A stretch of 64,000 nucleotides of DNA from Leptolyngbyaceae cyanobacterium C42_A2020_001 (lineage in GTDB: Bacteria > Cyanobacteriota > Cyanobacteriia > Leptolyngbyales > Leptolyngbyaceae). Both the position numbers and the translations under genes were made by a program. Where the stretch lies: assembly GCA_015272515.1 (NCBI GenBank), contig JACYLN010000061.1, forward strand, positions 84,439 to 148,438. Direction: 5' to 3'. Below, piece after piece: positions 1-9,017 of this stretch (positions are counted from its first letter, which is position 1; each line of letters opens with the position of its first letter). The notes beneath the pieces are model-generated. The model saw only the letters and a program-made list of their open reading frames with translations. It was not told the DNA's origin and did no database searches.

Positions 1-270
1 TCACTGCTACGAGCCTAACACTTGTACAGAGACCCTCAACAATTCAGTGAGGCTCCAGGTTATTTCCAGTCGTCGATAGAAAATTCATAAATAGATCTGT
101 GCAATCTAAAACATTATTAGAAATTTGTATTTCTCACAAAAGTGAATTTACGCAGATAGCTTTCTGAACTTTAAGACAGATTTAGATAAGAATTAGAAAT
201 TATTGCGGATGGATATTCTTGAATAAATGAAGCAGAATTAGATTACATCTGAGGAACGCACTCGGAAGAG

Positions 271-309
271 CTAAACAACTAGGGGGCAACTATGTTGGTT
301 TAGTTTTTT
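271..309 (+). terminator. Candidate rho-independent terminator
   Basis: The arms CTAAACAAC (271-279) and GTTGGTTTAG (294-303) pair apart from one bulged base, and a run of six T (304-309) follows immediately. The shape fits a rightward intrinsic terminator. The gene it would serve is not visible in the window. Confidence 0.45.
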
Positions 310-340
310 CGGCTAGGAAAGCGTCCTTACAGGTAGACTT

Positions 341-380
341 GCCTGACCCTGGGGGCTTTTAAGGGTCAGGCGCTTTTTTT
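341..380 (+). terminator. Strong rho-independent terminator
   Basis: A perfect 10-base stem, GCCTGACCCT (341-350) with AGGGTCAGGC (362-371), encloses an 11-base loop and is followed by a T-run at 373-380. It lies about 30 bases after the first terminator-like hairpin, so 310-380 could be the 3' end of a small RNA or a second, back-up terminator. Confidence 0.7.
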
Positions 381-450
381 AAACGTCATTCAGGCACTCT
401 TTCGCGTAATCACAAGGCTTAACTGCAAGTTGAACTGAACGGGCTTACCG

Positions 451-591
451 CTACAAGTTGCCATTTTTGGTATTTAGCAACACCCATTGCTCCTGAAGAT
501 GGGAGATTGCATCTTTAGCTGTCTCAACTCCAAAGCGGATTTCTTTGTTCGGTTGGATGTATAATCCGTTCGGATTATTCTCTTGGAACAA
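451..591 (-). pseudogene. Short open frame or gene remnant
   Basis: On the minus strand a frame of about 46 codons ends at a TAG at 451-453. Its composition looks protein-like (it includes the stretches YIQPNKEIRFGVETAKDA and HLQEQWVLLN). There is no ATG; the only nearby starts are TTG codons such as the one at 589-591, and no ribosome binding site is obvious. I do not recognise the family. It could be the 3' remnant of a decayed gene or a chance frame. It lies beside a clearly broken gene at 651-1563, which makes decay plausible. Confidence 0.25.
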
Positions 592-650
592 AGCGTAGTT
601 TAACAATACAATTAACTAAGCAACTTAAAACTGTTTTGAGCGGCAGTCTG

Positions 651-1563
651 ATGACATTCTCTACACTGGCGCTTACCTATCCTGCTACCGCTCAACCAGT
701 TCCCCCTAAAGCTTCAAATGCCTGTATTCAACGCACGGCTGAAGAGATGGTTGTGGCAACACGAGATATACACGAGATATAACGGTTACGGGTGCAGGTC
801 CCGTAAATGCCGAAAATGGGGTGAGAACCTTAACGATGCGTAACCGTGTTACTGGACAAACAGCCAACTGTCGAGTTAACACGATTGATGGTACCGTTTT
901 ATCCGTCACTCTGACATCTCAAACCAGACCGCCTCAACAAACGCCGCCGATGAATGCCCTGATTAATGCTTGCATTCAACGCACGGCTGAAGAGATGGTT
1001 GTGGCAACTCGTGATATTGAATTTGTCAGCGCAGGACCAGTGAGTGCTGAAAGTGGAGCAAGAACACTCACCATGCGTAATCGCGCAACTGGACAAATAG
1101 CCGAATGTCGTGTCAGTACGATTGATGGCACGGTTTTGTCAGTCACCATAACGGGTAGAGGTTCCACGCCTCCCCCCAGTGGTTCAACTCCTACATCGGG
1201 GAATTTCTCTGGTCGTGGGCAGGCAAGCGGTGCCGTCTTTGGGGGAGGGCGACAAGCCGATGCCTCTTTGAGCTTCAATCAGAATGGCTTTAGTCTGGGG
1301 CTGTTTGTGCCTCCAGGAACGGGAGCGCAGGTGCGGTATCAGGGCACAATTAATCGACTGCGTGGCACAAACCCAATAACCCCAACAGTTTGGTGATTGA
1401 AGGTCGGGTGCAAAGTTTTGCTTCCTCTGCCAATGGGTTGCGTGTGATTAATACGGCTGGCAATTGCCGGATTGAAATATTTGATGCCCGAATTGTCTCC
1501 ACCTCGTGTAATACGAATGTTCAGAATAGTTCGACTCGATTCACTGGAATGAGGCAGTTTTAG
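651..1563 (+). pseudogene. Broken secreted protein gene with a duplicated domain
   Basis: Three segments in three different frames read as one protein. Segment one starts at ATG 651 after a possible longer signal sequence and has a signal-like stretch ending PATAQP, then CIQRTAEEMVVATRDI. It is broken by an exact 11-base tandem duplication, ACACGAGATAT at 759-769 and 770-780. Removing one copy joins it to segment two (about 781-1375), which finishes domain one and repeats the whole motif as domain two (CIQRTAEEMVVATRDIEF... with TLTMRNRATGQIAECRV). Near 1372-1380 a single missing base shifts the frame again; segment three runs to TAG 1561-1563 and ends with a Cys-containing tail (AGNCRIEIFDARI). 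The family is not recognised. It is probably a dead exported protein; two independent sequencing errors are the alternative. Confidence 0.75.
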
Positions 1564-1575
1564 TGATAATGATCT

Positions 1576-1614
1576 GCGATCGCTGCTGCACACCCTCCGT
1601 TGCAGAGCGATCGC
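1576..1614. repeat. Hairpin built from two HIP1 octamers
   Basis: GCGATCGCT (1576-1584) pairs with AGCGATCGC (1606-1614), and CTGC pairs with GCAG inside, giving a strong stem between the broken gene and dapB, whose 3' ends face each other. There is no clear T-run on either side, so it is a structured intergenic hairpin rather than a classic terminator. HIP1 is the highly iterated palindrome of cyanobacteria. Confidence 0.5.
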
Positions 1615-1625
1615 CTCTAATCTGG

Positions 1626-2447
1626 TTACAAAATTTTTTCTAATCCATATACCAGTGTTTTAAGCTGAAGCACTTTGCGAATAGCCAGTAATACACCAGG
1701 CATATAACAGGCGCGATCGCTCGTATCGTGGCGCAAAGTGTAGACTTGACCTGCTGCTCCAAAAATCACTTCTTGATGAGCAATTAACCCTGGAAGTCGA
1801 ATGCTGTGAATCCGAATGCCTTCTTCTGCCACACTACCCCGTGCACCTGGTAACTTTTCAGTTTCGTCTACCGATTTGGGATTGAATGTTTTTCCCATTT
1901 CTGCCAGTAGTTGTGCTGTTTGAATTGCTGTGCCACTGGGAGCATCGGCTTTCTGGTTGTGGTGCAGCTCGATAATCTCTACATGATCAAAATATTGGGA
2001 TGCTTGAACGGCTGCTTGCTGAAGCAACACCATGCCAATCGAGAAGTTGGGTATTAGCAAACAGCCCGTGCTGGCTTTGTCGCAAAACTCTGCTAAATCT
2101 TGAATTTGTTCAGCGTTCAGCCCGGTAGTGCCTACAACAGGACGCACCCCATAGGCGATCGCTGAACGAATATTGTCATACACTGAATCGGGATGGGTAA
2201 AATCTACCATCACCGCAGGTTCCTTCTCCTGCGACACGAAGGCTAGCATTGGCTGAAAATCATTCGTGATAGGAACTTCCAACGTTCCGCAACCTGCCAG
2301 TTCTCCCGCATCCTCGCCTTGATGCTGTGGGCTGCGATCAACGGCTCCCATCAGTACCATATCCTGCGCTCCAGCCACCGCTTTCACCACTTCACGCCCC
2401 ATCTTGCCTGCTGCGCCGTTCACTAATACTGGAATGGGACCTGCCAT
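1626..2447 (-). CDS. dapB: 4-hydroxy-tetrahydrodipicolinate reductase
   Basis: DapB reduces the cyclic dipicolinate intermediate with NAD(P)H in the diaminopimelate route to lysine and peptidoglycan; it is cytoplasmic. The 273 residues match the usual length. The N-terminal Rossmann segment carries a glycine-rich loop ([12 protein letters not shown]), and the catalytic and substrate loop reads [15 protein letters not shown], the family signature with the catalytic His pair, Lys and the GT that binds substrate. The start ATG at 2447 places the dinucleotide loop at residues 9-16, as expected. The gene is monocistronic in appearance, convergent with the broken gene on its left, and separated from the kinase gene on its right by a short G-rich tract. 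Confidence 0.95.
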   Translation of the reverse strand: MAGPIPVLVNGAAGKMGREVVKAVAGAQDMVLMGAVDRSPQHQGEDAGELAGCGTLEVPITNDFQPMLAFVSQEKEPAVMVDFTHPDSVYDNIRSAIAYGVRPVVGTTGLNAEQIQDLAEFCDKASTGCLLIPNFSIGMVLLQQAAVQASQYFDHVEIIELHHNQKADAPSGTAIQTAQLLAEMGKTFNPKSVDETEKLPGARGSVAEEGIRIHSIRLPGLIAHQEVIFGAAGQVYTLRHDTSDRACYMPGVLLAIRKVLQLKTLVYGLEKIL

Positions 2448-2490
2448 AACTCGATACCGTTAATCAACAACCCTGGTATTCTAAATCGCG

Positions 2491-2537
2491 AATGGGGGAT
2501 CGGGGATGGAGTGTAGGGGATGGTTAGAGGGAAAAGG
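2491..2537. repeat. G-rich intergenic tract
   Basis: Between dapB and the kinase gene lies a GGGGGATCGGGGATGG-type tract followed by GTAGGGGATGG. The same kind of degenerate G-run sequence occurs at 40990-41067, in complementary form at 12925-13020, and inside the coding inserts of pyrD and the NTPase gene. It may be a small copy of that dispersed low-complexity material. Confidence 0.45.
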
Positions 2538-2542
2538 TTGAA

Positions 2543-4015
2543 TCAGGTTAAGGGCAGGAGGATTTCAAATTCTGTTCCGGTGATATCGGTGTCAGATTGT
2601 GGGGAAATGAATCCTTCTGAGGTATCTCCCCAGGCAGCTCGGCGTAACTCGTTATTAGCGGCACTGCGAGAACGCACCTTAAATCGCCCGCCATGCTTTG
2701 CTGTGACAATTTGATAGCTAACTGCCAGGCTGGTTTCTTTCTCGGTGCGGCGTTGTACCGAAAAAGATTCCAACAGTTGCCGTTGGGCTTCTCTCGACAA
2801 ACCAGGTCCATTATCTGCGATTTGAATTACAACCCAGCGAGTCGTGGCTCCAGTGGGTTCGGGTATTGAGCAAACCTGTGTGGTAATTGCGATCGCAGGT
2901 TTAACAGGTGATGCTGCCATTGGCTCACCTTGATTGCGGCGTGTCTGAAAATCCAAATCAAGCTGTTGACTCACGGCTTGAATCAGCAAACTATCCAGGC
3001 AATTGCTCAAAATATTCATGAACACTTGGTTGAGTTGCCCCGGATAGCACATGACTGGCGGCAAATTTCCATACTGTTTAGTTACCTCAATATCACTACT
3101 TAAGCGGCTCTTAAGCAGCAACAAAATGCTGTCAATCGATTCGTGGAGGTCGGTTGGTTTGGGATACACCTCATCAATGTGGCAGAAGTTTTGCAGGCTG
3201 GTTGCCAGCTTAGACAAACGCTCTGCCCCAGTTTTAACGCTTTCGATCGCTCGTGGTAAATCTTGGCGTAAATAATCTAGTTCGATCGCTTCTCGCAGTT
3301 GTACCAACTCAGGCGATGGGTTGGGCAGTGCCCGTTCATAGGCAATCAGCAACTCCAGCACTTCCTGACTATACGAAGCGATGTGGCTCAGGTTGCCCCA
3401 AATAAAACTGACAGGATCTAAAATCTCGTGGGCAACTCCATCTACTAAGCGCCCCAGATTTGCCATTTTGTCGCTCTGAATCATTTGTGCCTGAGTTCGC
3501 TCGTAGCGTACTTGCGTCTCAATTCCGCGAATTTGCCAATGGGCAATATTAAGTTCGTGAACATCTAGCAGGTAGTAAGACTGGTCTATCTGCACGACAA
3601 TCGGTTCGCCGAGTAGTTCGGGCGATCGCCGTAGGGCTTGTTGAGCTGCCGTCAAAATCGAGGTTTCTCCTGACAATAGGAGCCATTCACACCGGGCGTA
3701 ACTATGCAAAACCCAGAGGGATTCCTGCAAGAACATCTCCATGCCATGAGGGCGAATCAGGAACTCTAGCAGGCGCTGACGAGAAATCATGCCAACGACT
3801 CGACTTTGGTCAACCAGCACCGCGCCCGGCAACAGGGTATGTCGCTCAAACACTTGAGCCAGTTCTGTTCCTAAACAGTGGATGGAGATTTCAAACCGAT
3901 GCAGCGGCAGATCTTGAAGAACCGACTCAAGATGCAACGCCTGGCAGCTTCCTCCAGATACGGTTGGAACCATAGACGATTTACGAGGTGAGGTAGACGC
4001 AGAACGATTCCCCAT
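2543..4015 (-). CDS. CBS-domain histidine kinase, degenerate
   Basis: This is a 490-residue soluble sensor. Residues about 40-90 and 130-155 resemble CBS or related sensor segments (GAVLVDQSRVVGMISRQRLLEFL). A coiled linker leads to the dimerisation box at residues 183-205, where the phospho-accepting His196 is kept but the usual HEINNP reads HEILDP. The ATPase domain keeps an N-box (MNILSNCLDSLL) and DNGPG, but the G2 loop, normally GxGLGL, reads ETSLAVSYQIV. The C-terminal half is clearly paralogous to the canonical kinase at 44263-46419. No response regulator is adjacent. It may be a weak kinase, a phosphatase or a non-catalytic partner. No membrane segment is seen. Confidence 0.8.
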   Translation of the reverse strand: MGNRSASTSPRKSSMVPTVSGGSCQALHLESVLQDLPLHRFEISIHCLGTELAQVFERHTLLPGAVLVDQSRVVGMISRQRLLEFLIRPHGMEMFLQESLWVLHSYARCEWLLLSGETSILTAAQQALRRSPELLGEPIVVQIDQSYYLLDVHELNIAHWQIRGIETQVRYERTQAQMIQSDKMANLGRLVDGVAHEILDPVSFIWGNLSHIASYSQEVLELLIAYERALPNPSPELVQLREAIELDYLRQDLPRAIESVKTGAERLSKLATSLQNFCHIDEVYPKPTDLHESIDSILLLLKSRLSSDIEVTKQYGNLPPVMCYPGQLNQVFMNILSNCLDSLLIQAVSQQLDLDFQTRRNQGEPMAASPVKPAIAITTQVCSIPEPTGATTRWVVIQIADNGPGLSREAQRQLLESFSVQRRTEKETSLAVSYQIVTAKHGGRFKVRSRSAANNELRRAAWGDTSEGFISPQSDTDITGTEFEILLPLT

Positions 4016-4217
4016 GATTGCCTAACCAAATTTCCCTGAACGCTATCTCAGTTAAGAAAAAGATGCCGTGATCGGAAACACGTCTCGTTGGCTGAGCAGC
4101 GAGCGCAACCCGTAACACTTTCATTCAGACTGCCCAAACGAACGCGATCGCTAACGTTTTTCTCCAGGTAGATAAACCAGACAAGCGCTATTTCTTAAAT
4201 AGCAAATTAGCAAATTG

Positions 4218-5642
4218 CTAGATTTCAATCGAACTGTTCTGAATTTGTTGTAGTGCTTCTGCTAACTCCTGACCGGAAGCGAATCGTTCAGTGGGTTGCA
4301 GGTTTGTGAGTTTGCGAATCACTGCTGCCAGATCAGGAGTCAGCCCTGGAACATACTCCGCATAAAAGCGAAATCCTTGCTCGCGCTGAGCGTAGAAGGC
4401 GGCGGGCGATTTGCCTGTAAGGAGAAATACTAAAGTGGGACCAATCGCGTATAGATCAGAGGCAAACGATGCTTGTCCCTGCTGTTGTTCGGGTGCGGCG
4501 TACTCTGCTGATGCTTGCAGCGGTGCAATCAACCTACCCGGTGTTAACCCTGTCACCATCAATGGGGTCGTGGCACTGCGCTGAATCAAATATTCTGGCT
4601 TGATGCGCTGGTGCAGGATGGGTGGCGTTTGGGCATGAAGATAGTCAAGCGCAGCACATACTTCGAGAATTCGGGCGATCGCAACTTTCTGAGTTAACGG
4701 ACTTTCTGTGGTAACAACTTGGCGCAGCGATCGCCCATAAACTGGTTCCATCACCAAATAAGGCTGCCCAGCAACTGAAAATACATCTAGAAATCTGGGT
4801 AACGCTGGATGATTGATCGCTAGAAACAGCCTTGCCTCCTGTTCAAAGAGTTCTACTGCTTCTGAAAGCTGTGCCCAATTTGGCAAAAGAGTTGTCAGCA
4901 CAACCGCTTTTCCATCTTTCCAGGCAAGTTGAACCGTGCTCAGTTCATCCTCCTCCAAAACTTTGACAAGCTGATAATCACCCACAACACCCAGCGGCTT
5001 CAACGGCTTGCCACATTCCAGGCAGAAAAGATGACCAGAATCAACGAATTGATGACAACAGGCGGAGAGTGTGAAACGATGACTAACGTGTGCTGGGTTT
5101 ACCGCATCATCTGCTTGCACCGTTGTTCCTAAAAACGAAGCAGTGGATGATTTTGCTGGTTGAGTTCCCTCTTCTTGCGATTCCGTTGTGACGTAAGCTT
5201 CCACTTCAGCTGGTGGCGACACCACATCCACATCCATTTCTGGAATTTCCGTTGGTCCCACGGAGGCAACGCTCACAGGATGTTTGGCATTTTGCCCAAC
5301 CGTTTTCTCGCCCATAGCAGAGTGAGAGGTTTCGGCACTCTGGGGCGTGAGATGAATTTGCACGTTAGGACCAGAACGAGCCAGCCGAATGATCACCCCA
5401 TCGTCTACAGGAACCTGAGTAATTCGCCGCCCATCCAGATAAGTTCCGTTCGCGCCCAGATTGACAATTTCCCAGCCAGACTCTACTTTACGGATTTCAA
5501 CGTGGTGCCGAGAGACAACTGCACTGTAGAGGATGACATGGTTATCTGTCGATCGCCCAATCCGAATAGTAGACTCCTGCTCAAAGGTCCAGCTTTGAAC
5601 AGGAATGGACTGCATTGGATGCAACAAGGTGAGAGTAATCAC
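4218..5642 (-). CDS. FHA-domain protein with a Ser/Thr pseudokinase
   Basis: The 474-residue protein starts at a GTG. Residues 1-100 form an FHA phosphothreonine-binding domain (IRIGRSTDNHVIL, SRHHVEI, NLGANGTYLDG). A disordered linker and a Cys cluster at 195-213 (CCHQ...CLECGKP) precede a eukaryotic-type kinase fold at about 221-470. The catalytic residues are lost: no glycine-rich loop, the VAVK lysine strand reads AVVLTTL, HRDLKPEN reads HQRIKPEYLI (344-353), and DFG is replaced by TGLTP (364-368). The structural APE (383-385) and the helix-F Asp in SDLYAIG are kept. A regulated protein-binding scaffold is inferred. The neighbouring gene at 5895-6713 also carries an FHA domain in the same orientation, about 250 bases upstream. 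Confidence 0.85.
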   Translation of the reverse strand: MITLTLLHPMQSIPVQSWTFEQESTIRIGRSTDNHVILYSAVVSRHHVEIRKVESGWEIVNLGANGTYLDGRRITQVPVDDGVIIRLARSGPNVQIHLTPQSAETSHSAMGEKTVGQNAKHPVSVASVGPTEIPEMDVDVVSPPAEVEAYVTTESQEEGTQPAKSSTASFLGTTVQADDAVNPAHVSHRFTLSACCHQFVDSGHLFCLECGKPLKPLGVVGDYQLVKVLEEDELSTVQLAWKDGKAVVLTTLLPNWAQLSEAVELFEQEARLFLAINHPALPRFLDVFSVAGQPYLVMEPVYGRSLRQVVTTESPLTQKVAIARILEVCAALDYLHAQTPPILHQRIKPEYLIQRSATTPLMVTGLTPGRLIAPLQASAEYAAPEQQQGQASFASDLYAIGPTLVFLLTGKSPAAFYAQREQGFRFYAEYVPGLTPDLAAVIRKLTNLQPTERFASGQELAEALQQIQNSSIEI

Positions 5643-5894
5643 GCTGGCAGTAGAGAGCCTGAATCGTAAACAAAACCAGTGTTCTATTGCAGAAAGCTTG
5701 CCTATATCCTACGCCGCTTTGGTAAACGCAGATTTGAAGATTAATCGAAAAGCCAATATACCGCGATTAGGTACCTATAAACTATCAACCTACAAGATTA
5801 CAATCCTAAAGGGGCAAATAACGATTTTCGGAACGCTGAAGTTAAACGGCAAGGGAAGCCTTTGCTCTATAACCTAACTCAAATCTGCAAAAAT

Positions 5895-6713
5895 CTACGA
5901 AAGTTGAAATAGAAACGTCACCTTATCGCCTTTGCCGAGGGCAACGCGATCGCCAGGTCGCAGCCGATGCCGATTTCCCATTGCGAGCGGAAGGTTATTT
6001 ATATAGGTTCCATTGGAACTGCCCACGTCTTCAATGTAGTATGCATCACCTTCTAAGCGAATATCGGCATGGATTCGTGACACAATCTCAGAGTTGGGAA
6101 ACCCAGATACATCAATATCGGGTGGGATGCGATCGTTTGGCTTGCCAATGTGAATGATGGCTAACCCTGGTGGTAGCTCAACCGAGGTATTCGTCTGCAC
6201 ATGCAGCAGGCGAGCATTTTGCTGTTGTAGCTGGGTTCGTCCCTCTGTTGAGCTTGGGGTTGGATGAGCTGTTTGAGCAGGAACTGCCGATTCCAGCGGT
6301 GCATCAGGGAAGGAGTCTAACTCTTCAACGATTGCTGCTGGCTGGACAGGCGCATCTGGCAAGGAATCTAACTCGTCAACAACCTCATCAACGACTAAGT
6401 TTGGGATTGGCTCAGAGGGATGGGGAACTGGCATCGGAGCGGGGATTTCAGGATTTGGCTCAGGGATAACGAGCGAATCCATCTGACCTAATGCGGATGC
6501 TTCACGTACAGGTGGGGGAGGAGAACCGATGGATACTGCGGGAATAGAAGCCGCTTTCAGGTTGAAGCCACACTGCCCACAAAAGCTGGCATCGGTTTGA
6601 ACAGTTGCACCACAGTTGGGACAGGAGGTTGTCGCTGGTAAGGGTGTGTAACACGCCTCACACTGAACCGCGCCATCAGGGTTTTGATGGTTGCAATTTG
6701 GACAAACAATCAT
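5895..6713 (-). CDS. Zinc-ribbon and FHA domain protein
   Basis: The 272-residue protein has two N-terminal zinc ribbons (CPNCNHQNPDGAVQCEAC at 4-21 and CPNCGATVQTDASFCGQC at 31-48), an acidic, Pro-rich linker with a repeated ELDSLPDAP-like motif, and a C-terminal FHA domain at about 175-272 (IHIGKPND, SRIHADI, DVGSSNGTYINN). The FHA domain binds phosphothreonine peptides; the ribbons probably bind Zn and partner proteins. It lies upstream of the FHA-pseudokinase gene on the same strand, so both may belong to one phosphothreonine-signalling unit. A separate promoter in the 250-base gap is possible. The exact partner is unknown. Confidence 0.85.
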   Translation of the reverse strand: MIVCPNCNHQNPDGAVQCEACYTPLPATTSCPNCGATVQTDASFCGQCGFNLKAASIPAVSIGSPPPPVREASALGQMDSLVIPEPNPEIPAPMPVPHPSEPIPNLVVDEVVDELDSLPDAPVQPAAIVEELDSFPDAPLESAVPAQTAHPTPSSTEGRTQLQQQNARLLHVQTNTSVELPPGLAIIHIGKPNDRIPPDIDVSGFPNSEIVSRIHADIRLEGDAYYIEDVGSSNGTYINNLPLAMGNRHRLRPGDRVALGKGDKVTFLFQLS

Positions 6714-6800
6714 GAACGTTTTCCACTCTGAGGATCATCATAGATGAAGGATTGACGATTGGAGACGAAAGATTCGTTGCCAGCCATCCGCGATCGCCTG

Positions 6801-7517
6801 CTATAACCCCTCAGCCGCAGCTTGGTCTAGCAGCCATAAGAATGCTCCTTGAGGTTGGATGAGGCGAGAAGGATACTGGGCATCATCTCCTTCGGTGGCA
6901 AACACGTGGCGCAGGGCGTTTTGCTTGTTGGCTCCAGAAACCAGAAAAATCACCACACGAGCGTGGTTAATCAACGGCACTGTAACTGTGATTCGGGGTT
7001 GTCCGTCTTTGCTCCCAACAGTAATCAGGCGATCGCGAACATTGAGCGCTTCAGTGTGCGGAAACAAGGAAGCTGTATGCCCATCGTCGCCCATCCCTTG
7101 CAGCATCAGGTCAAAGACGGGGAACTCGCTGGGCGGGGTTTGAAAAAAAGCGTGCAATTCCGCATCGTACTTGGCGCTATCGATCGCCGGATCACCAGAA
7201 CCAGTGGGCATGGGGTGAACATTGCCTGCCGGAATGGGGACGTGATTTAGCCAGGCTTTGCGGGTCATTCCTTCGTTGCTATCGGGGTGTTCGACGGGAA
7301 CATACCGTTCGTCACCCCAAAAAACATGAATGTTGTCCCAGGGCAGATCTTGTTCAGCCAATTTCTCATAAATCGGCTTGGGTGTACTGCCACCCGACAG
7401 TGCAATTGTGAAGCGCCCTCGCTCGGCGATTGCATTTTGGGCTTGTGCCAGGATCAATTCCAGTGCGCGCATCGTTAAGGCAGCTTTATCGGGCAGAATT
7501 TCAACCGTTTTTTGCAT
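6801..7517 (-). CDS. pgl: 6-phosphogluconolactonase
   Basis: Pgl hydrolyses 6-phosphogluconolactone in the oxidative pentose phosphate pathway, which supplies NADPH at night in cyanobacteria. The 238-residue length is normal. Family motifs visible are IALSGGSTPKPIYEKLA near residue 43, IHVFWGDERYVP and the C-terminal LMLQGMGDDGHTASLFP active-site loop. No signal peptide is present, so it is cytosolic. It lies just downstream of the zinc-ribbon/FHA gene in the opposite reading order of a possible minus-strand unit, with about 85 bases between them, so co-transcription is not certain. ATG at 7517 is the natural start. Confidence 0.95.
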   Translation of the reverse strand: MQKTVEILPDKAALTMRALELILAQAQNAIAERGRFTIALSGGSTPKPIYEKLAEQDLPWDNIHVFWGDERYVPVEHPDSNEGMTRKAWLNHVPIPAGNVHPMPTGSGDPAIDSAKYDAELHAFFQTPPSEFPVFDLMLQGMGDDGHTASLFPHTEALNVRDRLITVGSKDGQPRITVTVPLINHARVVIFLVSGANKQNALRHVFATEGDDAQYPSRLIQPQGAFLWLLDQAAAEGL

Positions 7518-7663
7518 AATGTCAGCCTGTGTTGAGGAATTCTGAGGCGATCGCTCACCTCAGCCCCAAATCATACGGGGTCTGCCTTGAAACGGTGGAA
7601 TTGGCTCGAAAAGGTTTAAACTTCAGCACGTTTTGGTTTCATTGATTGCGGTCGATGTTTGAT

Positions 7664-8695
7664 TTAACGCATCCAGTCTTTGAGCAAGGCTTGCCGACGA
7701 GGATGGCGTAATTTTCGCATGGCTTTGGCTTGAATTTGCCGCACTCGCTCCCGCGATAGATGATACAACTCGCCGATTTCAGACAGGGTGTAATGTTGCC
7801 CATCGGTTAAACCAAACCGTAGTTTGATAATGTCTCGTTCGCGATCGCTCAAGTGTTCCAAAACAGAATTCAAGCGATCACACAACAATTTGTGATCTAA
7901 ACATTCATTAGGCGCAACCGTGTCAGCATCTTCGATTAATTGCATTAATTCAGTGTCTTCTTCTCGCCCCACCCAGGCATGAAGCGACAAAGTGCCTTGG
8001 CTTACATCCAATACATGTTCTAGTTTGTCCTCATCGAGATCGAGTTCAGCGGCAATCTCTTGCTTAGTGGGTTTACGTCCTAATTTCTGAGATAACATTT
8101 GCCGCGCTTTACGCACTTGGTTGAGTTTTTCGACCATGTGAACGGGTAAGCGAACCGTGCGAGATTGAGAGGCGATTGCCCGTGTAATTCCCTGACGAAT
8201 CCACCAGTAAGCATAGGTTGAAAACTTATACCCACGCTCATAATCAAACTTTTCTGCGGCTCGCATTAAACCCATTGCCCCTTCTTGGATTAAATCCAGG
8301 AAAGGTACTCCACGATTGAGATATTTTTTCGCGATCGAGACAACTAAACGCAGATTTGATCGAACTAACTTTCGCTTGGCTAATTCGGCTTGAGGTCCGC
8401 CTTTCGCAATCTCTCTCGCTAGTTCAACTTCTTGGGCTTGAGTTAATAGCGGATAGCGTGCCATTTCACGCAGAAATAACCCAACAGAATCATCCGTTAA
8501 ACCTAAACGCTCAGCTTTCGTAAATTTAATTGGAGGCTTCCTGGGCTCAAAATCGGTCGCCTCAAGATCGCCGTCTAACTGATCAAGCATTTCTTGATCA
8601 ATGTCGAGATCGACATCAAAATCTTGCTCGATCAAGTCAGCTTCTATCGAATTAATTTGTCCAGGATTGGAAGGCAGTTCGGCACTCATACACAC
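7664..8695 (-). CDS. Group 2 RNA polymerase sigma factor (RpoD family)
   Basis: The 343-residue protein directs RNA polymerase to promoters. The order is an acidic N-terminal tail, region 1.2 ([25 protein letters not shown]), region 2 ([43 protein letters not shown]), region 3 ([14 protein letters not shown]) and region 4 with the helix-turn-helix [31 protein letters not shown]. It lacks the long region 1.1 of the principal sigma, so it is a non-essential group 2 sigma of the SigB/C/D/E type; I cannot assign which. The region upstream holds three DnaA-box-like sequences. The start could be the first or third residue (both Met). Confidence 0.92.
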   Translation of the reverse strand: MCMSAELPSNPGQINSIEADLIEQDFDVDLDIDQEMLDQLDGDLEATDFEPRKPPIKFTKAERLGLTDDSVGLFLREMARYPLLTQAQEVELAREIAKGGPQAELAKRKLVRSNLRLVVSIAKKYLNRGVPFLDLIQEGAMGLMRAAEKFDYERGYKFSTYAYWWIRQGITRAIASQSRTVRLPVHMVEKLNQVRKARQMLSQKLGRKPTKQEIAAELDLDEDKLEHVLDVSQGTLSLHAWVGREEDTELMQLIEDADTVAPNECLDHKLLCDRLNSVLEHLSDRERDIIKLRFGLTDGQHYTLSEIGELYHLSRERVRQIQAKAMRKLRHPRRQALLKDWMR

Positions 8696-8810
8696 TCACA
8701 TAATTGACCAGCGAGAAGTTGCATTAAAATTGCCTCCAACTCTAGCAAAAAAGTTGGAAAGTGAAACTCCTTCTTCCTAAAAAAGTTTAAATTTTTATTG
8801 CAAAGGCTGG

Positions 8811-8852
8811 TTTTCCACAGTTTTGTATGCGTTTTCCACAGTTATTCCACAG
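8811..8852. promoter_or_regulatory. Cluster of three DnaA-box-like sequences
   Basis: TTTTCCACAG occurs at 8811-8820, TTTTCCACA at 8832-8840, and TTATTCCACAG at 8842-8852, all in the same orientation, with starts 21 and then about 11 bases apart, i.e. near whole helical turns. TTTTCCACA is a known cyanobacterial DnaA box. An AT-rich stretch (8779-8800) adjoins. The cluster sits in the upstream region of the sigma factor gene and just downstream of ppk1. Either DnaA-dependent control of the sigma gene or a replication-associated site is possible. Confidence 0.45.
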
Positions 8853-9017
8853 TTTTTGTAGAGCTATTTCACATTGCTTCAAATTCTGATCAATCAAAAT
8901 TGTGAGTTGCAATCTTGTGTGGCAAGAATTTATTTGGAATTGAGGAAGGTTGTTGTCAAGAAGGGGGTTGCTGATGTAGTTAAATTGAGGGTGGTTAACA
9001 ATCAGAATTTGCGGCAA

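Larger units (their letters stand above)
1..650. other. Mostly non-coding left flank
   Basis: No convincing intact gene is visible in these 650 bases. The stretch holds two stem-loops followed by T-runs (271-309 and 341-380) and, on the minus strand at 451-591, a short open frame of protein-like composition. The first 270 bases are AT-rich and show nothing recognisable. The terminators imply that a gene or small RNA is transcribed rightward here, possibly from beyond the left edge. Confidence 0.5.

Noticed and set aside
8779..8852. Calling the DnaA-box cluster the chromosome origin
   Set aside because: Only three boxes, no dnaA or dnaN nearby and no visible change in gene orientation; kept as a finding only.
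8787..9017. 76-codon minus-strand open frame across the sigma-ppk1 gap
   Set aside because: Its sequence is built on AT-rich DNA and the DnaA-box-like repeats, has no family resemblance and ends directly at the ppk1 stop.
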